A stretch of DNA of 64,000 bases from assembly GCA_013396525.1 (NCBI GenBank), contig VWYX01000348.1, positions 682,001 to 746,000 on the forward strand. Direction: 5' to 3'. This DNA is from Chaetorhynchus papuensis (Eukaryota; Chordata; Aves; Passeriformes; Rhipiduridae). Position 1 is the stretch's first letter. Each line of letters starts with the position of its first letter. The notes under the pieces are model-generated. The model saw only the letters and a program-made list of their open reading frames with translations, had not been told where the DNA came from and made no database searches. The position numbers and the translations under genes are program-made. Positions 60,001 through 64,000 of this stretch are shown in pieces.

Positions 60001-60521
60001 GTAGATTTCCAGAGAATGCCACATTGCTCCTGGGCTGCTCTCTGTATGATGAAGCAGAATGAAGATGGAAAAGTTGTCTGTCATCGTCCTGTGTGCTGTC
60101 ACCAGGAACAAGAGTTGGGAGTGGAGTAGTAGCAGGAGTCTGGGTTTATAGGGCTTTATTTTTTTGTTTAATTAGAGGCAATAGTGGAGACTTTACACTA
60201 TAAACAAACAGGGAAGAGACACAGACACAGTTCCTGGTTTGGCGCACAGCACCCTGAGAAGTTGTAATATTCTAGGTGGTTGAAGCCTCTTAGAAAACAA
60301 GAACTACTTTATCAGTGGGAATAGTATACTTTGAAAAGAGGGATCTCTAAAGATAAAACACTCTTTTTTAAATCATATTCTGAGGTGTAATGTTTCCTTC
60401 TTTTGTTTTGTTTTTTTCCTCCCTCAGAGCTTTTGTGGATGCCCGTGTTCAGCCGATCTATGGTGGTACCAATGAAATAATGAAAGAACTTATTGCTAGA
60501 GACATTGTCAGTGACAAGTAG
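44928..60521 (+). CDS. ACADL: Long-chain acyl-CoA dehydrogenase, mitochondrial (431 aa)
   Basis: This FAD enzyme makes the trans-2 double bond in long-chain acyl-CoA, the first step of mitochondrial beta-oxidation, and passes electrons to electron-transfer flavoprotein. Eleven exons join to 1296 nt: 44928-45001, 46482-46643, 49039-49176, 49619-49783, 50708-50774, 51986-52150, 52778-52879, 54719-54832, 56947-57074, 59018-59104 and 60428-60521. All introns are GT-AG and in frame. The human enzyme has 430 residues. Residues 1-25 are a basic mitochondrial leader. Acyl-CoA dehydrogenase signature 1 (AMTEPGAGSDLQG) is at about 172-184 and signature 2 (QMHGGWGYMW to AFVD) at 386-405. The catalytic base in this subfamily is the Glu of PQERLL, here Glu292. 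The usual medium-chain position is Gly413 (YGGTNE), as expected for LCAD. The gene appears intact. Confidence 0.97.
45002..46481 (+). other. ACADL: ACADL intron 1
   Basis: CpG-rich at its start. A TG-rich low-complexity zone at about 45130-45270 includes several TGTGTG runs. No exon is seen. Confidence 0.8.
46482..46643 (+). CDS. ACADL: ACADL exon 2
   Basis: Encodes residues 25-78, including GTRRIFSSEHDIFRESARKF and FQEEVLPFHTE, the start of the N-terminal helical domain. The acceptor is TTTTTTTAG, the donor GTAAGA. Confidence 0.95.
46644..49038 (+). other. ACADL: ACADL intron 2
   Basis: Contains a CR1 fragment at 48004-48192; otherwise nothing recognised. Confidence 0.8.
48004..48192 (+). 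mobile_element. CR1 LINE, truncated 3' end
   Basis: Reads GCTGCCCCATCCCTGGGAGT, AAGGCCAGGTTGGATGGGGC, then AAGGTCCCTTCCAATCCAAA and the terminal repeats ATTCTGTG/ATTCTATG/ATTCTG. This is a textbook CR1 3' end in the same orientation as ACADL. Confidence 0.93.
49039..49176 (+). CDS. ACADL: ACADL exon 3
   Basis: Encodes WEKNGQVSRELWEKAGQQGL and LGVAIAEKHGGIGAD to VWEE, N-terminal domain. The acceptor is TTTTGCAG, the donor GTGAGT. Confidence 0.96.
49177..49618 (+). other. ACADL: ACADL intron 3
   Basis: No other feature recognised. Confidence 0.8.
49619..49783 (+). CDS. ACADL: ACADL exon 4, signature 1
   Basis: Encodes MYVNCTGPGFSLHSDIVMPY, then GSEEQIKHFIPQM and most of the first acyl-CoA dehydrogenase signature AMTEPGAG, which contacts the flavin and substrate. 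The acceptor is TTTTTTCAG, the donor GTAAGC. Confidence 0.96.
49784..50707 (+). other. ACADL: ACADL intron 4
   Basis: No other feature recognised. Confidence 0.8.
50708..50774 (+). CDS. ACADL: ACADL exon 5
   Basis: A 67-nt exon completes signature 1 (S-DLQG) and encodes YAKKDGSDWILNGSK, part of the beta-sheet domain. The donor is GTAAGT. Confidence 0.95.
50775..51985 (+). other. ACADL: ACADL intron 5
   Basis: No other feature recognised. Confidence 0.8.
51986..52150 (+). CDS. ACADL: ACADL exon 6
   Basis: 165 nt, phase 0 at both ends. Encodes VFITNGWMSDVVIVVAVTDR to FIKGRKLNKIGLKAQ in the beta domain. The acceptor is TTTTTTACAG, the donor GTGAGT. Confidence 0.96.
52151..52777 (+). other. 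ACADL: ACADL intron 6
   Basis: Mostly an old CR1-like remnant (about 52310-52680). Confidence 0.75.
52310..52680 (+). mobile_element. Old diverged CR1 remnant (probable)
   Basis: GAGGCTGAGGAAGCTGGATG followed by a Gly/Asp-like TTTGAAGAAG text, and later CTAGATGACTTCTAGAGGAT and CCTTCCAGGTTAATAATTCT, resemble a CR1 3' half at high divergence. Confidence 0.55.
52778..52879 (+). CDS. ACADL: ACADL exon 7
   Basis: 102 nt, phase 0 at both ends. Encodes DTAELFFEDVRLPASALLGK to YYLMAELPQ. The acceptor is CTCTTAG, the donor GTAAAA. Confidence 0.96.
52880..54718 (+). other. ACADL: ACADL intron 7
   Basis: Contains an antisense LTR-like element at about 52997-53477. The rest is unremarkable A/T-rich DNA. 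Confidence 0.75.
52997..53477 (-). mobile_element. Probable solo LTR, antisense in ACADL intron 7
   Basis: The + strand begins TGTAACACC and ends TGCCACA, so the minus strand starts TGTGGCA and ends GTTACA (TG...CA). On the minus strand there is a TATA-like TTTAAAAAGC near 53380-53390 and a later A/T-rich region. No clear target-site duplication is seen, so boundaries are tentative. Confidence 0.45.
54719..54832 (+). CDS. ACADL: ACADL exon 8, catalytic Glu
   Basis: 114 nt, phase 0 at both ends. Its first codon is Glu292 of PQERLL, the catalytic base of the LCAD/isovaleryl-type enzymes. It continues LLIADMALAGCEFMFEETRN and YVKQRKAFGKTIAHLQ. The acceptor is CAAAAG with an interrupted pyrimidine tract, the donor GTGAGT. 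Confidence 0.95.
54833..56946 (+). other. ACADL: ACADL intron 8
   Basis: A poly-T run near 55710-55722. Nothing else recognised. Confidence 0.8.
56947..57074 (+). CDS. ACADL: ACADL exon 9
   Basis: Encodes TVQHKLAEIKTQICVARAFM to RLDSATASMAKYW in the C-terminal helical domain. The acceptor is ACAAG after a pyrimidine tract, the donor GTATGT. Confidence 0.95.
57075..59017 (+). other. ACADL: ACADL intron 9
   Basis: T/G-rich stretches at about 57318-57358 and 58254-58280. No other feature recognised. Confidence 0.8.
59018..59104 (+). CDS. ACADL: ACADL exon 10, signature 2
   Basis: Encodes CSDLQNSIATQCVQMHGGWG and YMWEYPIAK, the first part of acyl-CoA dehydrogenase signature 2. The acceptor is ATTTAAG, the donor GTAAGT. 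Confidence 0.95.
59105..60427 (+). other. ACADL: ACADL intron 10
   Basis: No other feature recognised. A 90-codon open frame at 59857-60129 has no recognisable family. Confidence 0.75.
60428..60521 (+). CDS. ACADL: ACADL exon 11, C-terminus and stop
   Basis: Encodes AFVDARVQPIYGGTNEIMKE to RDIVSDK and TAG (60519-60521). Gly413 occupies the position that is Glu in medium-chain dehydrogenase. The acceptor is CCCTCAG. Confidence 0.96.
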
Positions 60522-61100
60522 AGCAGATGCTTACTCCTTTGCAGAGTCTTGCGGAATCCTTTTATATATTAATCTATGGCATAAAATCAGACATCAGAAT
60601 GTAAGTAAAATAAGTGTGCTGTATCATATTCTTTAAAGCAAGTGACACTTAAAGCACGTGTTAGTAATAACAGTGTGCTCATATGCAGGATATCTAATAT
60701 TTAATGAACTTAAAATTTAAATGTCTTTGTAGAACACAGAGTAGTTCTCTGGATGTCAAGAGGTACAGAAGTGAAAGGCATTTTTTAGTCTGGAATGTAG
60801 GGGAGCTTGGTCTTTCAGACTTGAACCCATTGTGATGAATCCAAACCTTGCTTTTCAGAATCAAATCTTGATAGAAACCATATTCTTAACAAATAAACAA
60901 AATGAAATACTAATGTAACTTTGAATTTGTATTTCCCCTTGACAAATAGAACTTGACGCTGTTACTGTTGCTGCCATGCACCCGCTTACTGTGCAGCAGC
61001 CACCTGCTGTGCAGTTGATCTCTATGTTTACATCTAACACGGAATGCCTTATTTTAATTACTTTGGTCAAATAAACATAATAAAGCATTTCTATGCAATC
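60522..61100 (+). other. ACADL: ACADL 3' UTR
   Basis: Non-coding sequence from the stop codon to a pair of polyadenylation signals, AATAAA at 61070-61075 and 61079-61084. Cleavage is expected near 61095-61105. Confidence 0.8.
61070..61084 (+). promoter_or_regulatory. ACADL: ACADL polyadenylation signals (two AATAAA)
   Basis: AATAAA at 61070-61075 and again at 61079-61084, about 550 bases after the stop codon and just before the CpG island of the next gene. Confidence 0.8.
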
Positions 61101-61329
61101 TCATGCTTGTCCGCGGTTACTTCAAAGCCCGCGGGGGAACGGCGTTTCTTCCTCTGTGCCCGTGTTCACCTCAGGGCGCTGAAGGGGGAGTTCGGAGGGG
61201 AGATAATGTGATGCAGGTGAACTTGAGGTCTTTTTATTTGCGATAATAACTTGGAATGTATATGTTTATGGTGGTTTTTTAGCTCTTTACCCATGCAGGG
61301 CGTTAAGAGCTGAACCTGTCCGGAGCGGG

Positions 61330-61880
61330 GAGCGGCGGTGACTCCTCCCCTCCCACATGGCTTCGGCGCGGGCGGGGGGGGGGGAGGGGAAGGGCGGTGT
61401 CCTCGCGTCGGGCGGGGCCCCGCCAATGGCGGGCGGCCACGCCCCCGCACCAGGCCACGCCCCCCCGGCGCCCGGATTGGCCGCGCTCCTCCCCCTGAGG
61501 AACGGGGGAGGTCCCGCCCCGCCGCGCTGCGCTTTAGCTGGGCGCGGACTCCTCAAGAGCGGCAGTGTGAGCTGCGGTGGGCGCCGGGCCGTGCAGGCTT
61601 GAGGTGGCGGCGCCGGCGCTGCTGCGGAGAACTCGCCGGACGCGGAGGCAAGCGCGGGGCGCGGCGCGGCGGGGCGNNNNNNNNNNNNNNNNNNNNNNNN
61701 NNNNNNNNNNNNNNNNNNNNNNNNNNNNNNNNNNNNNNNNNNNNNNNNNNNNNNNNNNNNNNNNCGGGGCCGGCGGCTCTGAGGCGGGGGCGGGGTCCGC
61801 GCGCGTGCAGGGGCGGGGCCGCCCCGCGCCCGCCCCGCTCCCGCCCCGCCTGTCCCACCCGGGATTTAAACACTGGATCG
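61330..61880 (+). promoter_or_regulatory. KANSL1L: CpG island, probable KANSL1L promoter and first exon
   Basis: Dense CpG and GC boxes (GGGGCGG / CCGCCCC), a CCAAT motif near 61430 and its complement ATTGG near 61474 mark a housekeeping promoter. In the conserved vertebrate order KANSL1L follows ACADL in the same direction, so this is inferred to be its promoter and non-coding first exon. No KANSL1L coding sequence is seen, and the island could instead serve a divergent or unrelated transcript. Confidence 0.6.
61677..61764. other. Assembly gap (88 N)
   Basis: The gap sits at the GC-rich centre of the island, a common cause of missing bases. Open frames that cross it are artefacts. Confidence 1.
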
Positions 61881-64000
61881 AAACTTCCCTCTGGTAATCA
61901 TTGTGCACCTACGGTCACATATTCCTTTGCCTCGGAGGGACCCTGGGCGAGACTTCCCAGACTGCGGACCGCTTACAGAGCTGGATACTTATGATGAAGT
62001 AGTTAGAGAAGCTCTGGGGAGCAGCTCAGAACCAGGTCCTGCAACTTGCCCTGAGAGTTCTTCTGTGCTCCTGAGCTAGTCTTTTCATCCACTTTTTGCA
62101 AGCGTACTGCTTGCAAAATGCTGATGTATCTCTCCCCCCAAAAATGTAGCAGTGACTGAGGTATTCTGTACTTACCTTTCTCTAATGGGATGCAAATTAA
62201 AAATGGGAATTTTCAATTTCCAATTTGCAATGTGAGCCAATTAAAAAAAAAATCCAAATTATTAAAGTACACCTTTTGTCAAAGGGTACATACTTCCTTT
62301 TTGTGCTTATTTTAATAAAAAGGAAATATTAAAAATTACACTGGATAAAGCCTGGTGGATGTACCAGCTCAGAAAGCAGTCTGTGTGCCTTAGGACTCTC
62401 CTGCAGTATTGGTCCATGGTTTGAAATCCTGGGAAATGTTCTGAGCAGCTTAAAGTCCAGTCATCCTTATTAGTGTGTTAAGAACTGAGTGGGTCTCATT
62501 TAAGACCAGGTTTTATGGCCCTCTCTCCAAAGGCTGAAATTCAAAAGTATGAGTGAAAAGTTGATATGGACTTTACTGTGGATCAGAAAGTATTGCAGAT
62601 ATTTATGTTAGGGACATATGTACAACCTACTTACAGAGGCACCTGTTGTACTATGAAGTGTTTAACATATATTAAAAATTACTTCAGATGTTGCTTTGCA
62701 AATATGCTGCTATAGATGGAACAAGGATTAGTTGATGATGTAGTAAACTTGGGAATTATATCGATTCTCTGTTCAGAAGCAGATCTGAACAAGGAGGAAA
62801 TAAAGCTGTTGAAGGATTTTAATGAGTCATGGATTTTATCATCAGTTAATGAGTTCCACTTGAAATGCCTCCTTTTTGATGTTTTTTATGATTGAAACTT
62901 TGGGTGGTCTGTCTTAAATGGAGTTCTTAGTGTTCAAAGAGAGATCCTTTTTGCAAGGGGAGATTGTGCTGGTTTTTGGCGGTGGTTTTATTTCAGATAG
63001 GAGGAATTTGTGCTTATATCTTCTGAGGTGTACAGAACACTGGAGTTGCAGTTTTATCTGGATAGTTGTGCCTGCACAGTGAGCGCTGGTGAAAGTTGAG
63101 ACTCCCCACATAATCCTGTTTGGGTTTATGGGTTTTTTTCCAAGCTATTAATAGAACAAAATACTAAAATGCTTAAATACGCATCATGAGGAACTGGTCT
63201 GCTTTTGAAGTGAAAACAAAAGCTGCCTAGTGAAACGATTTTTTTTTCTCTCTTAAAGGCTAGGCCCAGGTGTATTAAATATCGAGTTCTTTCCTTTTTC
63301 TTTCATACTCCTAACCAGGACATGCCCAGTGGGACCAATATCTTTTTTGTGGTCGTTGCTGCAGACTATTCCATGAGAAAATGCAGACTATGCTATTGAG
63401 CTGTTCTTGCTATTCTTAGAAATAACTATGATCCTGTAGGTTTTCTGAAAATTGGGAGCAGTAGTTAAAGCCTGAGGGATGTCTTCCATCAGAAGAAGCT
63501 GGCCAGGGTCAGGTCCTGTCTGCTGCACTCAGCTGAGGCAGTACCACAGTAGTGCCTGCCTGCCAGAGCACTTTATTTTTATCCAATGATTATCAGGCTG
63601 CCCAGGAGGAGCTGGGGATTTACAGGACAAACAGCACAAAGCTGTAGGAAACCAGGTTTTGGCAGTTGTGTTGTAGTTTGCTTTTGTAGCTGCCCTCTCT
63701 TCTACAGGTTTTCTCTAAGAGACCTTAAAACAGGTTGAAAAACAGTATTTTTGAGCATTCTTGCTGAGATTAATTTTGGGTGTTTCACCAGAGGCTGTCT
63801 TCTGTCAGGGACTTTGCTTTGCTTTTGAAATGCCATCTAGGCAAGGAATAAACAGTGGAAGTTGGCTTATCTGAAACACTGTTAATCTGTGAATAAACTG
63901 GAAACCGCCATATTAGTTTAAAATGTTGTTTATAAGTTTCTGAGTTTCAAAACAAAAAGAAATAAATAATGTAAAAGTCTCCTCCTGGTCTCAAGGAATC
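61881..64000 (+). other. Probable KANSL1L intron 1 / first-exon edge
   Basis: No coding exon is recognised. GC content falls to background by about 62050. A 10-bp hairpin lies at 62094-62118. Confidence 0.45.

Noticed and set aside
59857..60129. 90-codon frame inside ACADL intron 10
   Set aside because: Out of the ACADL exon chain, no family resemblance, and the exon 10-11 junction is already exact without it.
61338..61994. Open frames of up to 218 codons across the CpG island
   Set aside because: They run through the 88-base gap and are Gly/Pro/Arg/Ala-rich, as any frame in CpG-island DNA would be.

Overview
The window is vertebrate nuclear DNA, almost certainly from a bird. Three things support this: CR1 LINE 3' ends with the terminal ATTCTATG-type repeat, avian-type endogenous retrovirus LTRs, and a MYL1 protein that is nearly chicken-like by recognition. 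The genes are split into short exons with GT-AG introns, so nearly all open frames outside the exons are noise. The order MYL1 - ACADL - (KANSL1L promoter), all on the + strand, matches the conserved vertebrate block that corresponds to human 2q34.

Layout. 1-10.5 kb is intergenic DNA with a minisatellite edge and one CR1 copy. 10.5-28.2 kb is MYL1, the fast skeletal essential myosin light chain. It has two promoters: the LC1f promoter near 10.63 kb and the LC3f promoter near 20.65 kb. It also has two mutually exclusive short exons (21.52 and 21.79 kb) and five shared exon segments. 28.2-44.4 kb is intergenic, with a perfect 40-bp-arm palindrome, an inverted pair of related ERV LTRs, and a cluster of three more LTRs just before the next gene. 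44.9-61.1 kb is ACADL, mitochondrial long-chain acyl-CoA dehydrogenase, complete in 11 coding exons (431 residues). 61.3-61.9 kb is a CpG island holding an 88-base assembly gap, most likely the promoter and first non-coding exon of KANSL1L. The rest of the window (to 64 kb) shows no coding exon.

The genes are neighbours by ancestry, not an operon. MYL1 serves fast muscle contraction, ACADL mitochondrial beta-oxidation, and KANSL1L is a KANSL1-like protein. I found no undescribed multi-gene system. The most unusual items are the 86-bp perfect hairpin near 30.4 kb, a G/T-rich insertion between the MYL1 LC1f TATA box and its start codon with a complementary A/C-rich tract behind exon 1, a palindrome at an LTR/primer-binding-site junction, and tandem repeats inside an LTR beside the ACADL promoter.
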